A stretch of DNA of 64,000 nt from Gallaecimonas sp045291545 (GTDB lineage: Bacteria; Pseudomonadota; Gammaproteobacteria; Enterobacterales; Gallaecimonadaceae), in NCBI RefSeq assembly GCF_045291545.1, contig NZ_CP149514.1:930001-994000 (forward strand). Reading direction: 5' to 3'. A model generated the notes under the pieces. The model had not been told where the DNA came from and ran no database searches. It was given only the letters and a program-made list of their open reading frames with translations. Of this stretch, positions 1-9,466 are shown piece after piece. The stretch's first letter is position 1. Every line of letters begins with the position of its first letter. A program made the translations under genes and the position numbers.

Positions 1-2
1 AA

Positions 3-680
3 TTAAACCTAAAATTGCTTGAAGGCAATAAGCTGGCCGGCCGTGAAGTACAGCAGCAACTTTTGCCCGCAACAGTGCTGGACTGGCAAGGACTGGCGTT
101 GCGTTATCAACTACTCAGCGCCAGTGAGGTAGCCAGCCAGTTTATCGACTATGTGCTGCTGGGCGATCGTTACCTGGCCGTACTGGTGGGGCAGTTTGGC
201 TGTAATGAACATGCCGCCTTTTGTTCTGTACTGGCCAAAAGCCTGTTTAATCAGCCCATGAAGCAGTACCGGCCGGGAGAGCCATCGGTATTGCTGAACC
301 CGGCCTTGTTCATGCAGTACTTCAACGGGGAGTTGTTGAAAAGCCAGCTTGAGCAGCCCTTTAAAGCTTTTTATTTGCTGGTCGATAGGGTCGATAACAA
401 GCTGTCGTTTGCCAGTGCCGGTTATCCGCAACCGCTACATCTGGATTGTCAGGTGCAGCAGGAGCACCAGCAGCCACCAGTGGGCATGTTTGAATGGAGT
501 CGCTACCAGCACCAGCAACAGCCTTTTGCTAGCGGCCAGCAACTGCTGCTCTCTAGCCAACCCCTTGCCTGGAAGCAGCCACTTCACACCAAAGCGTCGC
601 TGTGTCAGCAATTGGCACTGGCGGAAGAAAGTGGTCGCGATCAAGATCTTTTATTACTGGCTATCTTTAACTTTTCGTAA
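3..680 (+). CDS. PP2C/SpoIIE-type serine phosphatase, C-terminal part (5' end outside window)
   Basis: The reading frame is open to the left edge, so the start codon lies outside the window; the frame reads L-N-L-K-L-L-E-G before the first internal TTG at 15. The stretch AREVQQQLLP-like (GREVQQQLLP) is the typical opening of SpoIIE/RsbU-type PP2C phosphatase domains, followed by a degenerate metal-binding region and the usual C-terminal beta-strand pattern (LSFASAGYPQPLHL, like the G-H-P-P turn of the family). Such domains dephosphorylate serine/threonine in anti-sigma antagonist proteins and are often fused to a receiver domain, which would lie upstream. It is 44 bases ahead of the sensor kinase and probably belongs to the same signalling operon. 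The acidic metal ligands are poorly conserved in what is visible, so activity is uncertain. Confidence 0.6.
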   Translation, partial: LNLKLLEGNKLAGREVQQQLLPATVLDWQGLALRYQLLSASEVASQFIDYVLLGDRYLAVLVGQFGCNEHAAFCSVLAKSLFNQPMKQYRPGEPSVLLNPALFMQYFNGELLKSQLEQPFKAFYLLVDRVDNKLSFASAGYPQPLHLDCQVQQEHQQPPVGMFEWSRYQHQQQPFASGQQLLLSSQPLAWKQPLHTKASLCQQLALAEESGRDQDLLLLAIFNFS

Positions 681-724
681 ATGACGTATTACATTAGGTT
701 TATAGGGACAATAAGGAGTGCGCC

Positions 725-3205
725 ATGGCAAAGACTCCGTCAGTGGAACATTTCCGGCACTGGCTCTGGCGCGCGTTCATTCGGCATTCACTGATCCCCT
801 TGCTGCTGGTCGAGTCCCTGCTGGTTGTTATTTACCTCTATACCAATGCCAATATCCGCAACAACAATATCCAATACCTGCGCAATAACGCCATTACCGA
901 GCTGAATCATGCCGCCAGCAGTGAAGGCCTGCTGATTGAAACCCGGCTTGAATCGGTGGAACAACTGTTGTCTCTTTATCGTCAGCAAACCAAGGAAGTG
1001 CTGGATGATCGTCACTATCAAGCTACGCCTTCTGAGTTGGCGAATTATCGGTTAGCGCCTAACGGAGTCTTTCACAGTATTCAGGATGATGGCGGCGCAG
1101 CGTCGTTTTATTCGGCTATCACCCCAGCGGATAAACAGGACCGGGCCAAGGTCTACCGGCTGAGCCAAACCGATCCGCTGATGCGCAGTATGGTCAATAG
1201 CAGCCCGTTGATAACGCAGGTGTATTTCAACAGCTTTGATAGCTATAACCGTATTTACCCGTTTTTTGACACCCTCAGCCAATACGATGCCAAGTTGGAT
1301 ATTCCCCGCTTTAATTTCTATTACGCTGCAGATGCAGTTCATAACCCGCAACGCAAAACAGTCTGGACCGAAGTCTACGCCGATCCGGCGGGTGGTGGCT
1401 GGATGACTTCGGCCGTAGCGCCAGTGTACCGGGGCAATTTTCTCGAAGGGGTTGTGGGTGCGGATGTGACGGTCGGGCGCTTTATTCAGCAGATTGAAGA
1501 GCTGGATCTGCCCTGGGGGGCGTATGGCGTTTTACTGGACCAGGATCTGGCGGTATTGGCCATGCCCAAGCAAGGCCAGCAAGATTTTGCGTTAGATATG
1601 ACCGCGCACCATTACCAGAGTGCAATTCAGCAGGAAACCCGGCGCCCGCCTCGTTACTACTTGGATAAACGCCAGGACACCGCGGCTCTGGCCAGGGCCA
1701 TCCGTAAGAACCCGGGTGGCACCATGAACCTGCTGATCGGTGGTAAGCAGAAAATGGTGGCCTGGACCACCATTCCGGCCAACAGCTGGGTTTTGCTGAG
1801 CATTGTTGATGAGGGCACATTGTTTGCCAACACCGAAGCACTCAGCTATCGCTATAAGCTGGTTGGTTATCTGATGATTGGTGGCTTAGCTGCGTTTTAT
1901 CTGCTGTTTTTCCTGTATATTCGCGGCCGCTCTCAGGATCTGGGGGAAACCCTGTCCAAGCCCATGGACACCCTGACCGGGAAAGTTCAAAGCATTGAGG
2001 CGGGTCACTACCTGCAGCAAAGTGAGCCACAACCTTTACTGGAACTACAGCAGTTCTCTGACAGTGTTTGTGCCATGGGGCAGGCGCTGGGGCGAACTGT
2101 TGAAGCCCTGGAAATCAGTGAAACCCGCCTGCGTCAGGCCCTTAAAAGCAGTGGTGACAGTGTCTGGGAATACGATATTCCCAGCCATCAGCTCAGGCTC
2201 AGCAATAGCTTTGATCACTTTGTTGGCAGGGAAATACCGAAACAGATCTCCTTTGATGAGTTTGTTGATTGGGTACATGAAGACGACCGAGACAAGCTAT
2301 GTCAGAGCCGTGATGAAGCAATCGAAACCGGCAATGCTTACAGTGTCGACTTTCGTATTCAGCACCAGCGGGGTCACTGGGTATGGATCAACTCCCGTGG
2401 CCAGATGCAGCCACCCATTCCTGGCCAAGGGGTCAGGTTGACTGGCGTGTATGCCAATGTCAGCCAGCGAAAAGCACTGGAACAACACTTGCGCCAGGCT
2501 AAAGAAGCCGCAGAGGATGCCAACAAAGCCAAATCGTTGTTCTTATCGTCGGTTACCCATGAGTTAAAAACGCCCCTGCATGCCATTCTCGGCTTTGGCC
2601 AACTGCTCAAAGCGCAGGTCACCGATAGCGGCCAGCGTGCAGCCGACGAGATCCTCAAAGCCGGCAATTATCTGAACCAGCTGATTGAAGATCTGCTGAC
2701 CCATGCCAGGCTTGAAGCCGCTAGCCTCAGTGTTGAGCTTACTGTGCAGGATATGGCCGATATTGCCGCAGATTGCGTATCCATGCTGTCTACTGAGGTT
2801 GCCAATGCCAAGCTCGAATTGGTCAATAATATAACTGGGCCACTGCCTTGTATGGCTGACAAGAAGCGAGCCACTCAGATCTTGATTAACCTGCTCTCCA
2901 ATGCCATCAAGTACAACCAGTCCGGTGGTCGGATTACTTTGGAAGCCACTATGGATGACAGCAATATTGGCATTGTGGTCGCGGATACCGGCAAGGGGAT
3001 TGCGGCTGAAAACCTGGATAAGATTTTCGAGCCCTTTGAACGCCTTGAACACCAGCGTAGTGCCATACAGGGTACTGGCATTGGCTTGGCGGTCAGCCGT
3101 CAGCTGGCAGAGCTGATGAGTGGGAAAATTACCGTGGTTAGCCAGCAGGGTGTTGGTTCGCGGTTCACACTATGGTTACCCATAGCGCAGGGAGAGGGTG
3201 AGTAA
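725..3205 (+). CDS. Cache-PAS sensor histidine kinase
   Basis: An inner-membrane sensor kinase of 826 residues. A first membrane segment lies near residues 22-40, then a long periplasmic region to about 375 that looks like a double Cache ligand-binding domain, a second membrane segment near 378-400, a HAMP-like linker, a PAS fold near 465-590 (ending in the usual G-x-Y-x-N-V-S-x-R-K-x-x-E linker), the HisKA domain with H612 in the H-box THELKTPLHAI, and a HATPase domain with N-box NLLSNAIKYN, G1 DTGKGIA, F-box FEPFERL and G2 GTGIGLAVS. No receiver domain is attached; the next gene supplies one and overlaps by one base (TAATG), so the two are almost certainly translationally coupled partners. 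AGGAG precedes the ATG at 725. The ligand cannot be read from sequence. Confidence 0.9.
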   Translation: MAKTPSVEHFRHWLWRAFIRHSLIPLLLVESLLVVIYLYTNANIRNNNIQYLRNNAITELNHAASSEGLLIETRLESVEQLLSLYRQQTKEVLDDRHYQATPSELANYRLAPNGVFHSIQDDGGAASFYSAITPADKQDRAKVYRLSQTDPLMRSMVNSSPLITQVYFNSFDSYNRIYPFFDTLSQYDAKLDIPRFNFYYAADAVHNPQRKTVWTEVYADPAGGGWMTSAVAPVYRGNFLEGVVGADVTVGRFIQQIEELDLPWGAYGVLLDQDLAVLAMPKQGQQDFALDMTAHHYQSAIQQETRRPPRYYLDKRQDTAALARAIRKNPGGTMNLLIGGKQKMVAWTTIPANSWVLLSIVDEGTLFANTEALSYRYKLVGYLMIGGLAAFYLLFFLYIRGRSQDLGETLSKPMDTLTGKVQSIEAGHYLQQSEPQPLLELQQFSDSVCAMGQALGRTVEALEISETRLRQALKSSGDSVWEYDIPSHQLRLSNSFDHFVGREIPKQISFDEFVDWVHEDDRDKLCQSRDEAIETGNAYSVDFRIQHQRGHWVWINSRGQMQPPIPGQGVRLTGVYANVSQRKALEQHLRQAKEAAEDANKAKSLFLSSVTHELKTPLHAILGFGQLLKAQVTDSGQRAADEILKAGNYLNQLIEDLLTHARLEAASLSVELTVQDMADIAADCVSMLSTEVANAKLELVNNITGPLPCMADKKRATQILINLLSNAIKYNQSGGRITLEATMDDSNIGIVVADTGKGIAAENLDKIFEPFERLEHQRSAIQGTGIGLAVSRQLAELMSGKITVVSQQGVGSRFTLWLPIAQGEGE

Positions 3206-4260
3206 TGCATTCGCAAGCGTTAAAAGAAGCTCACATACTGGTTATCGATGATATCGAGACCAATGTGCTGTTGATGCAGGACATTCTCTCCATGGGCGGC
3301 TATCACAATATCCATGGCATCACCGATCCAACACAGGTGCCGGCGTTTGTTCGTGAAAATCCGGTGGATATATTGCTGCTGGATCAGAGTATGCCGGAGC
3401 TGAGCGGTTTGGAATTATTTTCCCTGTTAAAAGAGGAGCACTACCGTCTGCCACCGGTACTGATGATCACGGCTTTAAACGATCAGGAACTGAGACACCG
3501 GGCACTGGCCAGTGGGATTGCGGATTTTATTAACAAGCCCTTTGATATCGGGGAAGTGCTACTGCGTATTGAGAACAACCTGGATCGTTACTTCTTGCAA
3601 AAAACGCTTGATGCGCAGGTGATTGATCTTGAAGGGATGGTAAAGCAGCGCACCGAGGAGCTGCATGAGTCCTATATGGAGCTGCTGCGCTGTCTGGCCA
3701 AGGCGGCGGAATTTCGCGATAACGAAACAGGCGCCCATGTTATGCGTATTGGTGCCACGGCTAAAATGCTGGCAGAAGCAATAGGGTGTGACAAAGAATA
3801 CTGCGAGATGCTGCTTATGGCGGCACCGATGCACGATGTTGGCAAAATAGGTATTCCTGATGGCATCTTGTTAAAGACCGGCCCACTCAATGAACAGGAG
3901 CGGGAGGTGATGAAACGCCACCCCGCCATTGGCCGTGAGATCTTGGGGGTAGGGCAGAGCCGGCTGGTGAAAATGGCTTCAGAGATTGCCCTATATCATC
4001 ATGAGTTTTGGAATGGCAAAGGTTATCCGGCCGGTATTGCCGGTGAGCATATTCCGTTATCAGCACGGATCACCAGCGTTTGTGATGTCTATGATGCATT
4101 GCGGTCTGTGCGCCCTTACAAAAGTGCCTTTAGTGTCGAAAAAGCCAAGGAGATCTTGGCTGATATGGCCGGGGGCCACTTGGACCCGGAGCTAACGGCG
4201 AACTTTATCGGCATTATTGACAAAGTCGAGGCATACCGCGAAGAACTGGGTGAAGATTAA
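3205..4260 (+). CDS. Response regulator with HD-GYP cyclic-di-GMP phosphodiesterase domain
   Basis: 351 residues: an N-terminal receiver domain (acidic pair D15-D16, phosphoacceptor D60 in LLLDQSMPELSG, conserved K111) joined through a helical linker to an HD-GYP domain. The catalytic signature is intact: H210-D211 in MHDVGKIGIPD, then HHEFWNGKGYPAGIAG from about 265, which carries the G-Y-P (GYP) element. HD-GYP enzymes hydrolyse c-di-GMP to pGpG/GMP; phosphorylation by the adjacent kinase presumably gates this. The architecture matches RpfG-like regulators. The ATG overlaps the stop of the kinase gene. A strong bidirectional terminator follows immediately, ending the operon. Confidence 0.93.
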   Translation: MHSQALKEAHILVIDDIETNVLLMQDILSMGGYHNIHGITDPTQVPAFVRENPVDILLLDQSMPELSGLELFSLLKEEHYRLPPVLMITALNDQELRHRALASGIADFINKPFDIGEVLLRIENNLDRYFLQKTLDAQVIDLEGMVKQRTEELHESYMELLRCLAKAAEFRDNETGAHVMRIGATAKMLAEAIGCDKEYCEMLLMAAPMHDVGKIGIPDGILLKTGPLNEQEREVMKRHPAIGREILGVGQSRLVKMASEIALYHHEFWNGKGYPAGIAGEHIPLSARITSVCDVYDALRSVRPYKSAFSVEKAKEILADMAGGHLDPELTANFIGIIDKVEAYREELGED

Positions 4261-4287
4261 AAAACCGGCCTTTGGCCGGTTTTTTAA
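4259..4287. terminator. Bidirectional intrinsic terminator
   Basis: A ten-base-pair stem (AAAACCGGCC at 4261-4270 and GGCCGGTTTT at 4274-4283) with a TTT loop and T/A runs on both sides. It separates the convergent HD-GYP regulator and BCCT transporter genes. Confidence 0.9.
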
Positions 4288-6285
4288 TTAGCGCACCAGG
4301 TGTAAGAAGTGCATGTGCTTTTCATACTGGTCAAGGACATCACAAATGACCTGATCCGTCGTGTAGCCATAAACATCATAACCTTGGCCACCCTCGCGCA
4401 AATACACCTCTGCACGGTAATGCTTCTTGGTGTCCTTTTCGGTGAAGTTAAACTCCGGGAAGGCGAAGGTTGGTGCTTGATAACCCCGTACCCGCACTTC
4501 ATAAATGAAGTCAATTTCCTCACCGTGAGACACTTCCATGCTGAGTCGCTCAGGACTGCGATGCTGGATAGTGACATCCAGGCCAGTCTCTTCCAGCTCC
4601 TTGACCACAGCGCTAAGTGCTGGCTCTACCGTGTCGTTCAGAAATTGCTGAACTTCCTGCTGCTTGGGCCAGGATACAATCCGCTGCAGGCGGTTACGCC
4701 AACTGTAGTTACTCTTGGTGTGCTGAATGCGCGGCGTGGTCACGGAATGGCGTAGTGTCAGCTGTTTCACTCCTTCAATACGCAATGCCTTCCACAAGCC
4801 GTAGCAAATAGCCAGCATGATAATGGTAAAGGGCAATGCCGAGGCAATAGACAGTGTTTGTAGCGCTTTGAGGCCATCAGAACCACCAGCTACCAGCAGT
4901 GCAATGGCGACAGCGCCTTCGGTAACCGCCCAGAAAATACGCTGCCATACTGGCGGTTCTTCCTGGCCACCGGAGGTGATCATGTCAATCACCAGTGAGC
5001 CGGAGTCGGAACTGGTAACAAAGAAGGTGATGACCAGCAAGGTGGCCAGCAGTGACATGATGCCGGAGAACGGCAGATGGTCGAGAAATTTGAAAATTGC
5101 CGTCGAGGTGTCATCACTGACCGCCTGGCCGATACTTTTTATGCCATCAACCATGATCATGTGAATGGCGGTATCACCAAAGAAGGTCATCCACATAAAG
5201 GTGAAACCAACCGGTACACACAACACGCCAATAATAAATTCGCGAATGGTGCGGCCACGGGATACCCGGGCGATAAACATGCCGACAAAAGGAGACCAGG
5301 CTATCCACCAGCCCCAGTAAAACAGGGTCCAGCCGCCTATCCAGCTATGGTCAGGTTTGTAGGCGTACAGGTTGAAGGTCTTCTGGACAATGTCTGACAG
5401 GTAAGAACCGGTATTTTGTACCAGCGTTTGCAGCAGGAAGACGGTTGGCCCGGCAAACAGCACAAACAACAACAGCAGCACCGCCAGCAGCAGGTTCAGC
5501 TCCGATAAACGGCGGATCCCGCCATCAAGGCCCAACACTACCGAAATGGTCGCCAGGGCAGTGATGCCGCAAATCAACAAGACCTGTGTGGTCAGATCGG
5601 TGGGCACCGAGAACAAATAATGCAGCCCGGCATTCACCTGCATTACCCCAAAACCGAGGGAGGTGGCGACGCCGAACATAGTGCCCAGTACGGCAAAAAT
5701 ATCGACCGCGTGGCCAATAGGGCCGTGGATACGTTCACCCAGCAGAGGGTACAGCGCCGAGCGGATGGTCAGCGGTAAGCCATGGCGAAAGCTGAAATAG
5801 GCCAGCGATAACGCGACAACGGCGTAAATAGCCCAGGCATGTAACCCCCAATGAAAGAAGGTGATCCGCATTGCCTCACGGGCTGCGGCAATGGTATGGC
5901 CGTCACCTACCGGTGGATTGACGAAATGCATGACCGGCTCGGCAACACCAAAAAACAGCAGGCCAATACCCATGCCGGCAGAAAACAGCATGGCAAACCA
6001 GGACGGGTAGCTGAAGTCAGGGTCAACATGGTCAGGCCCCAGCTTGATGCGGCCATAGTCACTAAAAGCCAGAGCAACCACAAACAGCAGGAAAATGGCA
6101 ACCGCCAGAATATAGAACCAACCCGTATTGGTGATGATCCAGCTCTGAATATCGCCAAATACCGTACCAGCTGTTTTCGGCGCCAGCACAGCAAAAAGCA
6201 CGAAACCAAAGATGATCAAGGCTGACCCAAAGAACACCGGCGGGTTCATTTGGCTCGTTAAAGGTGTTTTTTCATTAGACATAGA
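4288..6285 (-). CDS. BCCT-family betaine/choline/carnitine transporter
   Basis: A sodium- or proton-coupled inner-membrane transporter for quaternary amines, probably for osmoprotection. The family signature is clear: GMGIGLLFFGVAEP in the third membrane region and WTLFYWGWWIAWSPFVGMF followed by ARVSRGRTIREF in the eighth, within about twelve hydrophobic segments. After the membrane core (about residue 510 onward) there is a soluble C-terminal tail of roughly 140 residues, as in BetT-type members that sense osmolarity. The frame is open to a GTG at 6312; I chose ATG at 6285 (MPSMSNEKTP or the ATG three codons later) because the cytosolic N-terminus then begins just before the first membrane segment, but ribosome sites are weak at all candidates. 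Substrate (choline versus glycine betaine) is not decidable here. Confidence 0.9.
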   Translation of the reverse strand, partial: SMSNEKTPLTSQMNPPVFFGSALIIFGFVLFAVLAPKTAGTVFGDIQSWIITNTGWFYILAVAIFLLFVVALAFSDYGRIKLGPDHVDPDFSYPSWFAMLFSAGMGIGLLFFGVAEPVMHFVNPPVGDGHTIAAAREAMRITFFHWGLHAWAIYAVVALSLAYFSFRHGLPLTIRSALYPLLGERIHGPIGHAVDIFAVLGTMFGVATSLGFGVMQVNAGLHYLFSVPTDLTTQVLLICGITALATISVVLGLDGGIRRLSELNLLLAVLLLLFVLFAGPTVFLLQTLVQNTGSYLSDIVQKTFNLYAYKPDHSWIGGWTLFYWGWWIAWSPFVGMFIARVSRGRTIREFIIGVLCVPVGFTFMWMTFFGDTAIHMIMVDGIKSIGQAVSDDTSTAIFKFLDHLPFSGIMSLLATLLVITFFVTSSDSGSLVIDMITSGGQEEPPVWQRIFWAVTEGAVAIALLVAGGSDGLKALQTLSIASALPFTIIMLAICYGLWKALRIEGVKQLTLRHSVTTPRIQHTKSNYSWRNRLQRIVSWPKQQEVQQFLNDTVEPALSAVVKELEETGLDVTIQHRSPERLSMEVSHGEEIDFIYEVRVRGYQAPTFAFPEFNFTEKDTKKHYRAEVYLREGGQGYDVYGYTTDQVICDVLDQYEKHMHFLHLVR

Positions 6286-6383
6286 AGGCATGCTTGATGA
6301 GTGTAAACGCACGTAAGTCTAAAGGCGTTTACTAAAATACTCAAAAAACCGTTATAGCAGGAATAATTTGTGTGCAGTGTATT

Positions 6384-6623
6384 TTAGTGGTGCAAGCGTT
6401 GCAGCAACCAGGCAAAACGCAGCAATGAGAATCGTTTTGGCAACACAAGGCATTGATCGGCGTAGCAGAGTTCTGCATGGGTGAAGGGTTGCTGGTTTTT
6501 CAGGCTGTGGCGTACTGTTGCCAGTAAATCGCTAAAGCCCATGGGTCTTAGCAATAAAGTACAGTGCCGTCGTTTTCCCTGATAAAACCGCAGCTGGTAG
6601 TTATGGCGCACCTGGCACTCCAC
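6384..6623 (-). CDS. Small hypothetical protein, 79 residues
   Basis: A basic 79-residue frame starting at GTG 6623 with a weak purine-rich stretch upstream. It resembles nothing I recognise. It lies between the BCCT transporter and the terminator of the peptide transporter gene; because that terminator ends 34 bases upstream, it would need its own promoter or read-through. The protein is rich in Leu, Arg, His and Gln with no membrane segment. It may be a real lineage-specific gene or a chance frame. Confidence 0.35.
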   Translation of the reverse strand: MECQVRHNYQLRFYQGKRRHCTLLLRPMGFSDLLATVRHSLKNQQPFTHAELCYADQCLVLPKRFSLLRFAWLLQRLHH

Positions 6624-6657
6624 TCTTGTCTTGTTTCAAGACTAGCCTAACACCATG

Positions 6658-6683
6658 AAAAAGCCCGCAAAAAGCGGGCTTTT
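6658..6683 (-). terminator. Intrinsic terminator of the peptide transporter gene
   Basis: GCCCGC (6663-6668) and GCGGGC (6674-6679) form a hairpin flanked by A5 and T4, giving a T run when read on the minus strand, just after the POT transporter stop codon. Confidence 0.85.
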
Positions 6684-6693
6684 CAAAGCGTTG

Positions 6694-8271
6694 TTATTGA
6701 TGATCTTTTGCCATGCCTTCGTGCTCGGCAGTAATGTCAATTTCCTCGTCAGTGCCATGGCTTTTGCTTTCCGCACCGTGCATCCAGTCAATCAGCTTGT
6801 TGGACAGTAGCCACAACACCAGTGCTGAAATCACCCCCATGGCTACCAGACTTCCGAAGATAGACAGTGACTTGTCGACCATCATGGCCTCTTTCAGGCC
6901 ACCGGCACATTGCTCGATTTCTGCAGCAGCGCTGAGCCCCTTGGCTTTACATTCGGCAATGAAGGTGGCGTGATTGCCTTCTACACCGACAAAAGAACCG
7001 ATAAAGCCGGCGACATAATTGGCCAAACCGGTGAAGAAAAACCACAGCCCCATGAAGAACGAGGCCAGTTTGATCGGCGCCAGTTTGGTAACCATCGACA
7101 GGCCCACCGGGCTAAGGCACAGTTCACCGAGCGTATGGAACAGGTATGCCAGTACCAGCCAGACCATGGATGCCTTGGTTTCGCCGCCAGCGATTTGCAT
7201 CGATGCCGCTACCATGAACAAAAAGCCCAGACCCAACATGAACAGACCCATGGCAAATTTGATCGGGGAAGAGGGTTCTTTGTCACCGAGCTTGACCCAG
7301 ATACTGGCGATGATCGGTGCGAAAATGACAATGAACATGGCATTGACAGATTGGAACCAGGCGGTTGGTACTTCGAAGCTACCAATCATCCGATCGGTGA
7401 ACTTGTCCGCATAGATGTTCATCAGACCACCGGCCTGCTCAAAGCCAGCCCAGAATACAATGGTGAAAAGACCAAGAATAAAGATCACTTTGATACGGTC
7501 ACGTTCCACTTTCGACAGTGGTCCACTTGGTTTTTGCGCAGCCGCGTCTTCAGCCTTTTTCAGCTTACCGACAGGAACCGTACCAATATCACCCAGTAAG
7601 CGTTTGGCTAAGAACAGTTGGATCAGTACTGACAGCACCATACCGGTACCGGCGGCAGCAAAGCCTGCTTGATAATCGTTGATAAAGACTTCCTGGCCAT
7701 TAACCATTTCACTGTGGCCAAAATACTGGTAGGCCGCGGCCACCAAAATACCGGCCAAGAAGGCACCGAGGTTAATACCCATGTAGAAGATGGTGAAGGC
7801 TCCATCACGGCGGTGGTCGCCTTGCTGGTAAAGGTCACCAACCATGGTGGAAATGTTCGGTTTAAACAGACCATTACCAGCAATCAATAATGTGAGGCCA
7901 ATGTAGAAAGTCTGTGTCTCAAAGCCTGGCACCATGGAGTGCGGGGCAGCCAGCGTAAACTGGCCGATGGCCATCAAGGTACCACCAATCAAAATAGCCC
8001 GGCGCTGGCCCAGCACGTTATCGGCCAGCCAGCCGCCAATCAAAGGAGTCAGGTAAACCAACATGGTAAAGGTGCCATACAGTGAAATGGCATCTTCTTC
8101 TGACCAGCCAAGGCCTGCACCGCCCTGACCCTCAACTTTGTCAACCAGGTACAGCACCAAAATGGCGCGCATCGCATAGTAGGAAAAACGTTCCCACATT
8201 TCAGTGGTGAACAGCAGGAAAAGGCCTTTGGGGTGTCCCAAAAAAGTGCCTGCTGGCTTCGTTTGGCTCAT
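6694..8271 (-). CDS. POT-family proton-dependent di/tripeptide transporter
   Basis: 525 residues with about fourteen hydrophobic segments. The family hallmark E-x-x-E-R-F-x-Y-Y is present at residues 24-32 (EMWERFSYY), followed by GGWLADNVLGQRRAI and the PTR2 element FYMGINLGAFLAGI. It imports di- and tripeptides with protons across the inner membrane, like DtpA/DtpB of E. coli. AGGAG lies upstream of the ATG at 8271. The C-terminus is acidic and histidine-containing. It is transcribed alone and ends at a clear terminator. The exact Dtp subtype cannot be assigned. Confidence 0.92.
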   Translation of the reverse strand: MSQTKPAGTFLGHPKGLFLLFTTEMWERFSYYAMRAILVLYLVDKVEGQGGAGLGWSEEDAISLYGTFTMLVYLTPLIGGWLADNVLGQRRAILIGGTLMAIGQFTLAAPHSMVPGFETQTFYIGLTLLIAGNGLFKPNISTMVGDLYQQGDHRRDGAFTIFYMGINLGAFLAGILVAAAYQYFGHSEMVNGQEVFINDYQAGFAAAGTGMVLSVLIQLFLAKRLLGDIGTVPVGKLKKAEDAAAQKPSGPLSKVERDRIKVIFILGLFTIVFWAGFEQAGGLMNIYADKFTDRMIGSFEVPTAWFQSVNAMFIVIFAPIIASIWVKLGDKEPSSPIKFAMGLFMLGLGFLFMVAASMQIAGGETKASMVWLVLAYLFHTLGELCLSPVGLSMVTKLAPIKLASFFMGLWFFFTGLANYVAGFIGSFVGVEGNHATFIAECKAKGLSAAAEIEQCAGGLKEAMMVDKSLSIFGSLVAMGVISALVLWLLSNKLIDWMHGAESKSHGTDEEIDITAEHEGMAKDHQ

Positions 8272-8633
8272 GAAAAACTCCTGTCCTTCAATTTGACGTT
8301 ATTGTTGTGATGGTGGGCCTCTTATACCCACGGGGCAAGGTAAATGCAATGAGCTGATAACATTCTCGTGACGCCGAAGAAACTTTTATGCGGCACTATG
8401 GCTTTTTTGTGCGGTACTCAAGCTGCTGCCACCGTGGTTATTCAGTATTTTTCGCAAAATGCCACCGTGGGCAGGGCGTAAGAATTTGAATTTTCAGGCT
8501 TTCGTGGTGGATGCACGAAAAAACACCGCAAATGTGCGCTTTTTCGCACAGGGTAAAACGTTGATAGGAGGTTGCCTGGTTCGGTCAAGAACGTAAAATG
8601 GTGGTGTTATACAGCACGGCCCCGGAGGTCAAA
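8272..8633. other. Intergenic region between the peptide transporter and rfaH
   Basis: This 362-base gap holds the divergent control regions of both genes. It contains two copies of the near-palindrome GCCACCGTGG (8428-8437 and 8461-8470), and a hairpin TGTGCG-CTTTTT-CGCACA (8533-8550) about 85 bases before the rfaH start. I see no protein-coding gene and no confident -35/-10 pair. Confidence 0.5.
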
Positions 8634-9140
8634 ATGGAAGGGTGGTACCTACTCTACTGCCGCAGTCGCCAGGAAGAGCGCGCCAGAATACACCTTAACA
8701 ATCAGGGGTTTTCGACCTATCTGCCGCGAGTGCAGGTTACCCGCATTGTTGCTGGCCGTCGCCAGTGCCGTGAGGAAGTGCTGTTCCCCAGTTATTTGTT
8801 TGTGCATACCGACCCTTTCTCAAGCAGCTACCACAAGATCCGTTCAACGCGGGGTGTCAGCGCCTTTGTTCGTTCTGGCGATCAGCCATTGCGGGTTGCT
8901 GACCAACTGGTGAAAACGCTGGCCCTCAATGAAGAAAAGCTCGAATTCAGTGGTGTACTGAACAATGACTACGCCATTGGCGATACTGTTGATGTTACAG
9001 AAGGCGCCTTCAAAGGCCTGAAAGCGGTGTACCAGATGCCCAAAGGGGAAGATAGAGCACTGATCATGATCAACTTGCTGCAACAGCAAATGTCAGTGGA
9101 AGTGCCTCTGCAGGATATCACCCCTGCTGTAGCAATTTAG
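8634..9140 (+). CDS. rfaH: Transcription antitermination factor RfaH (NusG paralogue)
   Basis: RfaH binds RNA polymerase paused at an ops element, suppresses Rho- and intrinsic termination and promotes translation of long surface-polysaccharide operons. The 168-residue protein starts at ATG 8634, chosen because GGAGG lies five bases upstream and the protein then begins MEGWYLLYCR, aligning with E. coli RfaH MKSWYLLYCK without gaps through residue 80. Conserved features include LFPSYLFV (50-57), TRGVSAFVR (72-80) and a KOW-type C-terminus with TEGAFKGL. E48 and R141 match the E. coli salt bridge (E48-R138) that locks the C-terminal domain against the N-terminal one, so fold-switching autoinhibition is probably kept. 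The gene sits directly upstream of an operon with a perfect ops site. Confidence 0.93.
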   Translation: MEGWYLLYCRSRQEERARIHLNNQGFSTYLPRVQVTRIVAGRRQCREEVLFPSYLFVHTDPFSSSYHKIRSTRGVSAFVRSGDQPLRVADQLVKTLALNEEKLEFSGVLNNDYAIGDTVDVTEGAFKGLKAVYQMPKGEDRALIMINLLQQQMSVEVPLQDITPAVAI

Positions 9141-9466
9141 TAACATAAACGCCTGCGAAGCATTGATGAACATGACGGTGCGCCGTTACCGTCTTATCTT
9201 TAGCGCATGATGTTGCTAACAGGGCTGGCTGAACGAGGGAATGTACGTGTTGCTGAACGAAAGCCAAACAGAGTTAAGCTCGTTGCTTACTTACTGTCCA
9301 CCTTGCAGCAATTCCACATTTACTGACTGTGAATAACTGGTAGGCTCAGCCCTTGCATCTAACCAGAACGCATAGGCGTTTTGGCTAAACACGTTGCATA
9401 GCTGTCATTGTTTTGACCACTACAGTGGTTATATTTTACAGCTGAAAAGACAATCTGGCCGTACCG

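Noticed and set aside
9413..9435. TTGACC and TATATT as a promoter for the glycan operon
   Set aside because: The spacer would be only 11 bases; the overlapping dyad CCACTACAGTGG may be an operator but no promoter could be fixed.
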